Assembly: GCA_016179005.1 (NCBI GenBank)
Contig: JACOSF010000001.1
Span: forward strand, 1-5,852
DNA from: Acidobacteriota bacterium
Lineage (GTDB): Bacteria > Acidobacteriota > Terriglobia > Acidiferrales > UBA7541
DNA length: 5,852 bases
Direction: 5' to 3'
Positions 1 through 5,852 of the stretch are shown in pieces. The number at the start of each line of letters is the position of its first letter. Positions within the stretch are counted from its first letter, which is position 1. The notes beneath the pieces are model-generated. The model was not told where the DNA came from, searched no databases, and saw only the letters and a program-made list of their open reading frames with translations. A program made the translations under genes and the position numbers.

Positions 1-1
1 C

Positions 2-1120
2 AATATCGGCTTCCAGGTGGCGGCGAGAATCCCGGTGCGGAAAAACGGCCATGGCGAGGTTCCCGTGCCGGGCGACACGGACGACTACGAGTGGACGGGC
101 ACCATTCCGTTCGAGGAATTGCCGATGGCGTTCAACCCGCCAGGAGGAATCATCGCCTCCGCCAATGCCCGGGTGGTGGGGCCGGGATACAAGCGCTTCC
201 TGACGGAAAACTGGATGTCTCCCTACCGCACCGATCGCATCTACGCGCTGCTGGACACTAAGAAAAAATTCCGTCCGCAGGATTGCATCGCGATCCAGAC
301 GGACCTGCTCTCCCTGCCGCACCGGATGCTGGCAGAGTATTTGCGGAAGGCGGCGGAGAAACATCCGCCGAAGGACTCGCGGGCGCGCTGGCTGATTGAG
401 CAGTTCCCCAAGTGGAATGGGCGCGCCTCGGCCAATTCCGTGGAGATGTCTCTTTTGGAATTCACTCGCCGGATCCTGCGGAAAAAAATCCTGGAAGCGA
501 AGCTGGGAGACGAGCAGATGTATCGCTGGTGGCGCAGCGAAGTGTTTCTTCAGAACGTGCTGCGCGACCGTCCGGCACACTGGCTGCCCAAGGAATTTGC
601 GGCCGCGGGGAGCGTCTCCGACGGCTACGACGAGCTGCTCAGCCGCAGCGCCGACGAGGCCATCAGGGAAATGGAGCGGCGCAGCGACAGCGACAAGCTG
701 GTCCAGTGGAACTGGGGCACTTTTATGCAACTCACCATCCTGCACCCGCTGGCGCGGACCGGCTTCCTGCGCCGCCACTTGAGCATTGGCCCCATCACGC
801 AGGCGGCGCGGACCGGCTTCCTGCGCCGCCACTTGAGCATTGGCCCCATCACGCAGGCTGGAAGCAGCTTCAGCGTGAAACAGACCGGCAGGTCGCTGGG
901 ACCGGCTATGCGTTTCGTGGCCGACCTCGCCAACCTCGATAATTCTCTGATGAACATCACCATGGGACAATCGGGACAATACTTGAGCCGCTACTACGAA
1001 GATCAGTTCCCGGCGTGGTACGAAGGGCGCGGGATTATTTCCTCGTTCAGCGATGCGGCCGAAGAAAATAGCCGCGTGAATCACCTGCGCCTGCTGCCGG
1101 CGCGCGCGCCGGCGAAATAG
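2..1120 (+). CDS. Penicillin acylase-family hydrolase, C-terminal part (5' end outside window)
   Basis: Family members are Ntn-hydrolases that cleave amide bonds, for example in beta-lactams, acyl-homoserine lactones or other N-acyl compounds; they are usually exported and self-processed. The frame is open from base 2 to a TAG at 1118-1120 (372 residues). It enters from the left, so the GTG at 17 is probably not the true start. Recognisable family blocks, numbered from the first visible codon, are an IPVRKNGHG...VPGDTDDYEWTG segment followed by FNPPGGIIASANARV (the region that supplies the oxyanion-hole Asn in this family), a WNWGTFMQLTILHPL segment, and the closing GQSGQYLSRYYEDQFPAW signature. 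The nucleophile Ser and signal peptide would lie upstream, out of view. Residues 251-268 are repeated exactly as 269-286, between the HPL motif and the following GSSFSVKQ strand, where I expect only one copy; this may impair the enzyme or be an assembly artefact. Family assignment is firm; the substrate is unknown. Confidence 0.88.
   Translation, partial: NIGFQVAARIPVRKNGHGEVPVPGDTDDYEWTGTIPFEELPMAFNPPGGIIASANARVVGPGYKRFLTENWMSPYRTDRIYALLDTKKKFRPQDCIAIQTDLLSLPHRMLAEYLRKAAEKHPPKDSRARWLIEQFPKWNGRASANSVEMSLLEFTRRILRKKILEAKLGDEQMYRWWRSEVFLQNVLRDRPAHWLPKEFAAAGSVSDGYDELLSRSADEAIREMERRSDSDKLVQWNWGTFMQLTILHPLARTGFLRRHLSIGPITQAARTGFLRRHLSIGPITQAGSSFSVKQTGRSLGPAMRFVADLANLDNSLMNITMGQSGQYLSRYYEDQFPAWYEGRGIISSFSDAAEENSRVNHLRLLPARAPAK
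751..858 (+). repeat. Perfect 54-bp in-frame tandem duplication
   Basis: Bases 751-804 are repeated without mismatch as 805-858; the identity breaks at 750/804 on the left and 805/859 on the right. The unit is 18 codons, so the penicillin acylase frame is kept and the peptide ARTGFLRRHLSIGPITQA appears twice in a row. Complete identity at silent positions implies a very recent duplication or a sequencing or assembly error. Confidence 0.97.
1096..1113. repeat. 18-nt perfect palindrome at the 3' end of the acylase gene
   Basis: GCCGGCGCGCGCGCCGGC is fully self-complementary and ends a few bases before the stop codon at 1118. It encodes the C-terminal Ala/Pro/Arg-rich tail. As RNA it could form a stem of about 7 bp with a 4-base loop. 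No T-tract follows, so it is not a standard intrinsic terminator. In DNA this GC-rich it may simply reflect alternating GC codons. Confidence 0.4.
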
Positions 1121-1155
1121 CGCACAATTCGCAGCGCGACGGCTGCATAAAGAGT

Positions 1156-1185
1156 TTGTAGGCGTTCTCCCGCGTGCGCTAAAAT
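1156..1185 (+). promoter_or_regulatory. Candidate sigma-70-type promoter upstream of xseB
   Basis: TTGTAG (1156-1161) and TAAAAT (1180-1185) are separated by 18 bases, with 3/6 and 5/6 matches to the -35 and -10 consensus. They sit in the AT-richer gap between the acylase and xseB. Transcription would begin near 1192, which favours the ATG at 1208 over the in-frame ATG at 1184 for xseB and suggests the xseB-ispA-tlyA-nadK run has its own promoter. No experimental evidence. Confidence 0.45.
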
Positions 1186-1207
1186 GCAGCCCGGTGAAAT
1201 TCAGACT

Positions 1208-1480
1208 ATGACGCAAGCGCCGAGCAAAAAACCCGAGCCGCCCAAGAAGGCCGATTTCGAGCGCTCGCTCGCGCGGCTGGAAGAAGTGGTGCAGAAACTT
1301 GAGGGCGCGAACCTTTCCCTCGATGACGCCATGAAGCTGTTTGAAGAGGGCGTGCAGCTCTCCCGCGAATGCCAGAAGCAGCTTGCCGAAGCCGAGGCGC
1401 GCGTGGAAATCCTGCTGAAGAAGGCGGACGGAAAGCTGGCCGCGGAACCCTTCGAGCCTGACGACGAGGACAAGGGCTGA
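1208..1480 (+). CDS. xseB: Exodeoxyribonuclease VII small subunit
   Basis: XseB is the small subunit that associates in several copies with XseA. The cytoplasmic complex degrades single-stranded DNA to short oligonucleotides and acts in repair and recombination. The 90-residue product is of family size. It has the typical helical core: FERSLARLEEVVQKLE, LSLDDAMKLFEEGVQLSREC, then a coiled-coil-like LAEAEARVEILLKK and an acidic tail (EPFEPDDEDKG). The N-terminal 17 residues are a Lys/Pro-rich extension. I chose ATG 1208 over the in-frame ATG at 1184 because GGTGA (1192-1196) lies about 11 bases upstream of 1208, while the 1184 codon overlaps the candidate -10 box and has no ribosome site. xseA is not in the window. 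ispA follows after 96 bases, an association seen in many bacteria. Confidence 0.93.
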   Translation: MTQAPSKKPEPPKKADFERSLARLEEVVQKLEGANLSLDDAMKLFEEGVQLSRECQKQLAEAEARVEILLKKADGKLAAEPFEPDDEDKG

Positions 1481-1483
1481 AAA

Positions 1484-1519
1484 GATTGAGTGATTGAGTG
1501 AATGGTGATTGAGTGATTG
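1484..1519 (+). repeat. GATTGAGT short tandem repeat in xseB-ispA gap
   Basis: The octamer GATTGAGT occurs at 1484-1491, 1492-1499 and 1507-1514, with a degenerate 7-base copy GAATGGT at 1500-1506 and a partial copy starting at 1515. It begins three bases after the xseB stop and is AT-richer than the surrounding genes. It is consistent with replication slippage in an untranslated spacer; no function can be assigned. Confidence 0.8.
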
Positions 1520-1576
1520 CAGAAAGAAATCCGAAGCAGGCACACCTACTCCGTTCAACTTAGAAAACACACACGA

Positions 1577-2458
1577 ATGAAACTTCCTGCCTTTTTTGAA
1601 GAGGACCGCCAAGCAGTCGAACAAGCACTGGAGCGACTGCTACCGGCGGAAAGCACACCGCCGCCTTCGATTCACCGCGCCATGCGCTACAGCGTCTTTG
1701 CCGGCGGCAAGCGCGTGCGGCCCATCCTGTGCATGGAAGCGGCGCGGATTTTTTCGGCGCACGTCGAGCCGGCTATCGCGGCGGGCTGCGCGCTGGAATT
1801 CATCCACACCTATTCGCTGATTCACGACGACCTGCCCGCGCTCGACAACGACGACCTGCGCCGTGGCAAGCCAACGTGCCACAAACAATTCGGCGAGGCC
1901 GCAGCCATCCTGGCGGGCGATGCGCTGCTGACACTCGCCTTTCAGACGCTGGCGGAAACGCCCCTGGCAGCGGATGGTCGCGTCGCCGCCATCCAAGAGG
2001 TTTCGCGCGCGGCTGGCACCGTGCGCGGCATGGTCGGCGGGCAGGTAGCGGACCTCGAGGCGGAAGGAAAAACAATTCAGCCGGAGATGCTCGAGTACAT
2101 TCACCGCTCGAAGACGGCCGCGCTGATTCGCGCGTCGGTGGTGACCGGCGCAATCTGCGGCGGCGCCGGCGAGGCAGACGTTGAGCGGCTGCGGCGCTTC
2201 GGCGAAAGCATCGGCTGGGCGTTTCAGGTGGTGGACGACATTCTGGACGTGGAGGAATCGTCGGCCGCCCTCGGCAAGACGGCGGGGAAAGACCAAGCGC
2301 AGAAAAAAGCCACCTACCCGGCGCTGTTCGGGCTGGAGAAATCGCGCGCGTTCGCCGAAAAGCTGGTCGGCGAGGCGATCGCAGAATTGGCGCCGTACGG
2401 CGAGCGCGCGGCGAGGCTGCGGGAGTTGGCGGAATTTCTGGCGGCAAGACGCGCATAA
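1577..2458 (+). CDS. ispA: Short-chain polyprenyl diphosphate synthase, probably farnesyl diphosphate synthase
   Basis: This cytoplasmic, Mg-dependent trans-prenyltransferase condenses isopentenyl diphosphate with allylic diphosphates to make the precursor of quinones, undecaprenyl phosphate and other terpenoids. The 293-residue product contains GGKRVRP (43-49), the first Asp-rich motif as DDLPALD (D84, D85, D90) followed by NDDLRRGKPTCH, a GMVGGQVADLEAEGK block, and the second Asp-rich motif DDILD (220-224). The two-residue insertion in the first motif and the Tyr five positions before it (Y79, in HTYSLIHDD) resemble E. coli IspA, which favours a C15 product. A C20 product cannot be excluded from sequence alone. 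I chose ATG 1577 because a TTG at 1517 would add 20 non-conserved residues translated from the repeat-bearing leader. The ribosome site is weak (an A-rich stretch near 1562-1566). dxs does not follow, unlike in many relatives. Confidence 0.93.
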   Translation: MKLPAFFEEDRQAVEQALERLLPAESTPPPSIHRAMRYSVFAGGKRVRPILCMEAARIFSAHVEPAIAAGCALEFIHTYSLIHDDLPALDNDDLRRGKPTCHKQFGEAAAILAGDALLTLAFQTLAETPLAADGRVAAIQEVSRAAGTVRGMVGGQVADLEAEGKTIQPEMLEYIHRSKTAALIRASVVTGAICGGAGEADVERLRRFGESIGWAFQVVDDILDVEESSAALGKTAGKDQAQKKATYPALFGLEKSRAFAEKLVGEAIAELAPYGERAARLRELAEFLAARRA

Positions 2459-2468
2459 CCGCCAAGAT

Positions 2469-2492
2469 GTCGGCCCGCCAGAGCGGGCCGAC
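2469..2492. repeat. GC-rich hairpin 1 of a REP-like pair
   Basis: GTCGGCCCGC (2469-2478), loop CAGA, then GCGGGCCGAC (2483-2492) form a perfect 10-bp stem that begins 11 bases after the ispA stop. The hairpin lacks a T-tract, so it is not a classic Rho-independent terminator. It closely resembles hairpin 2 at 2508-2532 and the two look like tandem copies of one element. It could slow 3' exonucleases or attenuate read-through into tlyA; that is inference. Confidence 0.85.
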
Positions 2493-2507
2493 GCACCATG
2501 CCAGAAT

Positions 2508-2532
2508 GCCGGCCCCGCAGAGCGGGGCCGGC
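2508..2532. repeat. GC-rich hairpin 2 of a REP-like pair, next to the tlyA start
   Basis: GCCGGCCCCGC (2508-2518), loop AGA, then GCGGGGCCGGC (2522-2532) form a perfect 11-bp stem. Both hairpins are preceded by T and followed by GC, share the central AGAGCGGG, and differ at paired positions: T-A in copy 1 (2470/2491) is C-G in copy 2 (2509/2531). That is compensatory change, as in structured repeats. The stem ends 11 bases before the chosen tlyA GTG, covering the place where a Shine-Dalgarno sequence would lie. Confidence 0.85.
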
Positions 2533-2543
2533 GCTACGTGCTT

Positions 2544-3329
<786 letters not shown>

Positions 3330-3356
3330 AATCAGCTCGCCCGTGACCCGAGCGCA

Positions 3357-4241
3357 ATGATTCGCACCGTCGGCATCATCTCGAAACCCCGCAAGGAAAA
3401 TATTGCCGCAGTCGTGCCGCGCCTGCTCGAATGGCTGCGCGCGCACAACTTGGAGGTTTTCTACGACCAGGAAACCGCCGAATGCATTGCGCCGGGCGGG
3501 CCCATTCGGCAAGCTCAGGGCAAGCCGGAAGTGCCGCGCGAGGAGCTGGCAGCCAGGACAGACATGATCATCCTGCTCGGCGGCGACGGCACGCTGCTGG
3601 CCGCCGCGCGCATGATGGGCGATTCCGCGGTCCCCATCTTGCCTGTGAACCTCGGCGGCCTCGGTTTTCTGACCAGTGTGACGCTGGAGGAGTTGTATTC
3701 GGTCCTCGAGGAAGTGCTCGCCGGAAACCATCGCATCAGCGAACGCGTGCTGCTGGAGGCGGAAGTGCTCCGCAACGGACAGGTGATCGAACGGCAGCGC
3801 GCATTGAACGACGCGGTGCTGAACAAGGCGGCCCTGGCGCGGATTATTGACCTAGAACTCCTCATCGATGGCGGGTACGTCTGCAGTTACAAGGCGGATG
3901 GGCTGATCGTCTCCACGCCGACGGGCTCGACGGCGTACTCGCTCGCCGCGGGCGGGCCGATTGTCTATCCGGTGCTCGACGCGTTTATCATCACGCCCAT
4001 CTGCCCGCATTCGCTCACCAACCGCCCGCTGGTCGTCCCGGACACCATGAGCATCGAGATCGATTTCCGCTGCGGGGACGAGTCGGTCTTCCTCACTATT
4101 GACGGGCAGGTGGGCATTGAGCTGAAAGAAGGCGACCGCGTCGCCATTCGCAAGGCGCCCACCAAGCTGAGAGTGGTGCGTCCGGTGAAGAAGACTTATT
4201 TCCACATTCTGCGCAACAAGCTGAAGTGGGGCGGCCGCTGA
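3357..4241 (+). CDS. nadK: NAD kinase (ATP/polyphosphate-dependent NAD+ 2'-phosphorylation)
   Basis: NAD kinase makes NADP+ from NAD+ in the cytoplasm and is normally essential. The 294-residue product shows every main block: GGDG with the catalytic Asp (residues 75-78, D77), NLGGLGFLT, LNDAVLNK with N151-D152, TPTGSTAYS (187-195) followed by LAAGGPIVYP, the PICPHSLTNRPLVV segment, and a C-terminal FHILRNKLKWG end typical of the family. ATG 3357 begins MIRTVGIISKPRKE, the usual first strand; the ribosome site is weak, but the gene lies only 27 bases after tlyA, so co-transcription is likely. Residues 50-57 (IRQAQGKP), in the variable stretch between the first strand-helix unit and GGDG, look like an in-frame insertion of a short dispersed repeat. 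The catalytic motifs are untouched, so I expect an active enzyme. Confidence 0.95.
   Translation: MIRTVGIISKPRKENIAAVVPRLLEWLRAHNLEVFYDQETAECIAPGGPIRQAQGKPEVPREELAARTDMIILLGGDGTLLAAARMMGDSAVPILPVNLGGLGFLTSVTLEELYSVLEEVLAGNHRISERVLLEAEVLRNGQVIERQRALNDAVLNKAALARIIDLELLIDGGYVCSYKADGLIVSTPTGSTAYSLAAGGPIVYPVLDAFIITPICPHSLTNRPLVVPDTMSIEIDFRCGDESVFLTIDGQVGIELKEGDRVAIRKAPTKLRVVRPVKKTYFHILRNKLKWGGR
3504..3526. repeat. Possible short dispersed repeat inserted in nadK
   Basis: The 23-bp stretch starts ATTCGGCAAGCTC and ends AGGGCAAGCC, with GGCAAGC-type direct repeats around a central CTCAGG. In frame it reads IRQAQGKP; other frames read SASSGQAGS and, in reverse, LALSLPNG. From memory, these peptides recur in unrelated proteins of environmental bacteria as the trace of a short dispersed repeat of unknown mobility. 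I cannot confirm copies elsewhere in this genome. Confidence 0.5.
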
Positions 4242-4265
4242 GCCGCGAACGATAATTCCCATTCC

Positions 4266-4270
4266 TGGAG
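4266..4270 (+). promoter_or_regulatory. Ribosome binding site of the amidohydrolase gene
   Basis: TGGAG lies 7 bases before ATG 4278 and 10 bases before the second in-frame ATG at 4281. It is the clearest Shine-Dalgarno-like site in the window and supports 4278 as the start. Confidence 0.6.
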
Positions 4271-4277
4271 TCCTGCC

Positions 4278-5852
4278 ATGATGCGTTTTTCCTTCGCGAT
4301 TTGCCTGCTGCTGCTCTTCGGCGTTTCCGTTGCGTCGGCTGGTGAGCCCCAGCCGCCGGCGGACCTCGTTGTGCTGAACGGCAAGGTGTGGACAGTGGAC
4401 CCGGCCAAGCCGCGCGCGGAGGCGGTGGCCATAGTGGGCGACCGCATCGCCGCAGTGGGCACCAACGAAGAAATCACAAAATGGGTGGGGCCCAAGACGC
4501 GCACCATCGACGCGCGAGGCAAAACCGTCCTGCCCGGCCTGATTGACGCGCACGTGCATTTCTCCACTGGCGGCTTCGACATCAGCGGCGTGCAGCTCAA
4601 GGATGCGCGCACTCGCGAAGAATTTGCGGCACGCATCGGCGAACACGCGAAGAAACTTCCGAAAGGCGAATGGATTCTGGGCGGCACGTGGGACCACGAG
4701 AACTGGCCCGGCGCGCCTCTGCCTACGCGCGAGTGGATCGACAAGCTCACGCCGGACAATCCCGTGTTCGTCAGCCGCTACGACGGGCACATGGCCCTGG
4801 CCAACAGCCTGGCGCTGAAGCTGGCCGGCGTGACGCGCGACACCCCCGTGCCGGCAGGCGGCGAAATCGTCAAGGACGTACAGGGCGAGCCGACCGGCGT
4901 ATTCAAGGATGCGGCGACTTCGCTGGTGGACCGCGTGATTCCTCCGGCGACAGAGGAGCAACTGACGCGCGCGATCCGCTCGGCGCTCGCGGAAGCGTCG
5001 CGCTTCGGCGTCACCAGCGTGCACGATATTTCCAGCGCCGCGGACGTGCGCGTTTATCAGCAACTGCTGGCGCGGGGCGAATTAACCGCGCGCATTTACT
5101 GCATCACGCCGATCCAGCAGTGGGAGGCCCCTGCGCGCACGGGCATCCGCGCGAAATTCGGCAACGAGTGGATTCGCCTCGGCGCGCTGAAGGGATTCGC
5201 GGACGGCTCGCTCGGCTCGACGACGGCGCTTTTCTTCGAGCCATTTGTAGACGCTCCGAATACGTCCGGCCTGCCCAACCAAATGATGTTTCCCGAAGGC
5301 AATATGCTGAAAATGGCGATGGGCGCGGACGCGGCCGGATTGCAACTGGCCATTCACGCCATCGGTGACAAGGCTATCCGCATTATTTTGGACACGTACG
5401 CCGAAGTGGAAAAGCAGCACGGGCGGCGCGACACGCCGGGCGCGGTGACTCCCAATGCCGAACGTCGCTGGCGCATCGAGCACGCTCAACATATGCATCC
5501 GGACGATTTCACGAAATTTGCGAAGCTCGGCGTCATCGCTTCCATGCAGCCGTACCATGCGATTGACGACGGGCGCTGGGCGGAGAGACGCATCGGGCAC
5601 GAACGCAGCAAGACCACTTACGCCTTTCGCACGTTTCTCGACAAGGGCGTAAAGCTGGCGTTCGGCTCGGACTGGACCGTTGCGCCGCTGAATCCGATGA
5701 CCGGCATCTATGCGGCAGTGACGCGGGCCACGCTCGACGGAAAAAATCCCGGCGGGTGGTATCCGGAACAAAAAATTTCCCTGGCTGAGGCGATCGAGGC
5801 CTACACGATGGGGTCCGCGTATGCGGAGTTTGCAGAGAAGGAAAAGGGATCA
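4278..5852 (+). CDS. Exported YtcJ-like metal-dependent amidohydrolase (Amidohydro_3 type), 3' end outside window
   Basis: The family includes N-substituted formamide deformylase and many uncharacterised hydrolases of amide or imide bonds. The frame is open for 525 codons from ATG 4278 to the window edge with no stop or frameshift. Residues 1-21 form a signal peptide: MMR, a hydrophobic core rich in Leu, Phe and Val, then a VASA cleavage site before GEPQPP; the enzyme is therefore probably periplasmic or membrane-associated. The mature part opens with ADLVVLNGKVWTVDP, the small beta-sandwich of amidohydrolases. Metal-site candidates are H92 and H94 (LPGLIDAHVHF), K305 (LKGFADGSLGS), H360 (AIHAIGDKA), H402 and H405 (RIEHAQHMHP) and D465 (FGSDWTVAPLNP). 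The segment ending AYAEFAEKEKGS is where a closing KGS...G-ADLVVLD block normally begins, so roughly 30-60 residues are missing. It starts 36 bases after nadK and may be the last gene of that transcript. The substrate is unknown. Confidence 0.9.
   Translation, partial: MMRFSFAICLLLLFGVSVASAGEPQPPADLVVLNGKVWTVDPAKPRAEAVAIVGDRIAAVGTNEEITKWVGPKTRTIDARGKTVLPGLIDAHVHFSTGGFDISGVQLKDARTREEFAARIGEHAKKLPKGEWILGGTWDHENWPGAPLPTREWIDKLTPDNPVFVSRYDGHMALANSLALKLAGVTRDTPVPAGGEIVKDVQGEPTGVFKDAATSLVDRVIPPATEEQLTRAIRSALAEASRFGVTSVHDISSAADVRVYQQLLARGELTARIYCITPIQQWEAPARTGIRAKFGNEWIRLGALKGFADGSLGSTTALFFEPFVDAPNTSGLPNQMMFPEGNMLKMAMGADAAGLQLAIHAIGDKAIRIILDTYAEVEKQHGRRDTPGAVTPNAERRWRIEHAQHMHPDDFTKFAKLGVIASMQPYHAIDDGRWAERRIGHERSKTTYAFRTFLDKGVKLAFGSDWTVAPLNPMTGIYAAVTRATLDGKNPGGWYPEQKISLAEAIEAYTMGSAYAEFAEKEKGS

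Noticed and set aside
412..942. Alternative + strand frame within the acylase gene
   Set aside because: It is a shadow of the acylase frame. Its repeated peptide (LPAPPLEHWPHHAGGADR) is only the 54-bp duplication read in another frame.
1517..1576. TTG start for the prenyl synthase
   Set aside because: It would add 20 residues encoded by the repeat-containing leader. The family begins near the ATG at 1577, and no ribosome site supports the TTG.
2469..2532. Reading the twin hairpins as intrinsic terminators or a CRISPR-like array
   Set aside because: Neither hairpin is followed by a T-tract, and two structured, covarying units do not make a repeat-spacer array.
2181..2543. Upstream extension of the tlyA frame overlapping ispA
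   Set aside because: The extra residues are Arg/Trp-rich out-of-frame translation of ispA and the hairpins. They match nothing in TlyA, whose S4 domain begins shortly after GTG 2544.
4231..4246. Small stem GCGGC/GCCGC over the nadK stop codon
   Set aside because: A 5-bp stem with a 6-base loop and no T-tract is expected by chance at this GC content.
3852..5063. 403-codon open frame on the - strand
   Set aside because: It lies antisense to the end of nadK and the first half of the amidohydrolase, both with clear motifs. Its translation is Arg/His/Ala-rich with no recognisable family, as expected from the complement of GC-rich codons.

Overview
The window is GC-rich, densely coded bacterial chromosome. 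All six genes I can support lie on the + strand. The gene order (penicillin acylase-like hydrolase, xseB, ispA-like prenyl synthase, tlyA, nadK, exported amidohydrolase), the base composition and the protein style suggest an Acidobacteriota-like organism. That placement is inference from remembered synteny, not something the sequence proves.

Layout: bases 2-1120 hold the C-terminal part of a penicillin acylase-family Ntn-hydrolase that enters from the left edge and carries a perfect in-frame 54-bp tandem duplication. A plausible sigma-70-type promoter (1156-1185) precedes xseB (1208-1480, exonuclease VII small subunit). A short leader with GATTGAGT repeats follows, then a short-chain polyprenyl diphosphate synthase (1577-2458). 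Two near-identical GC-rich hairpins (2469-2492 and 2508-2532) fill the gap before a TlyA-type rRNA 2'-O-methyltransferase (2544-3329), which is followed closely by NAD kinase (3357-4241). An exported YtcJ-like amidohydrolase starts at 4278 and runs off the right edge; its frame is open throughout.

Function: xseB, ispA, tlyA and nadK belong to a housekeeping neighbourhood known from many bacteria (DNA repair, isoprenoid precursors, ribosome modification, NADP supply). In that neighbourhood dxs usually lies between ispA and tlyA. Here it is absent, and the twin hairpins occupy the gap. The two flanking hydrolases are probably envelope or periplasmic enzymes with unknown substrates; the leader peptide is visible only for the amidohydrolase.

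I see no undescribed multi-gene system, CRISPR array, RNA gene or transposase. The unusual content is small-scale: the 54-bp duplication, an apparent short dispersed repeat inserted in frame into nadK, and the pair of covarying hairpins. No gene-free stretch exceeds 100 bases.
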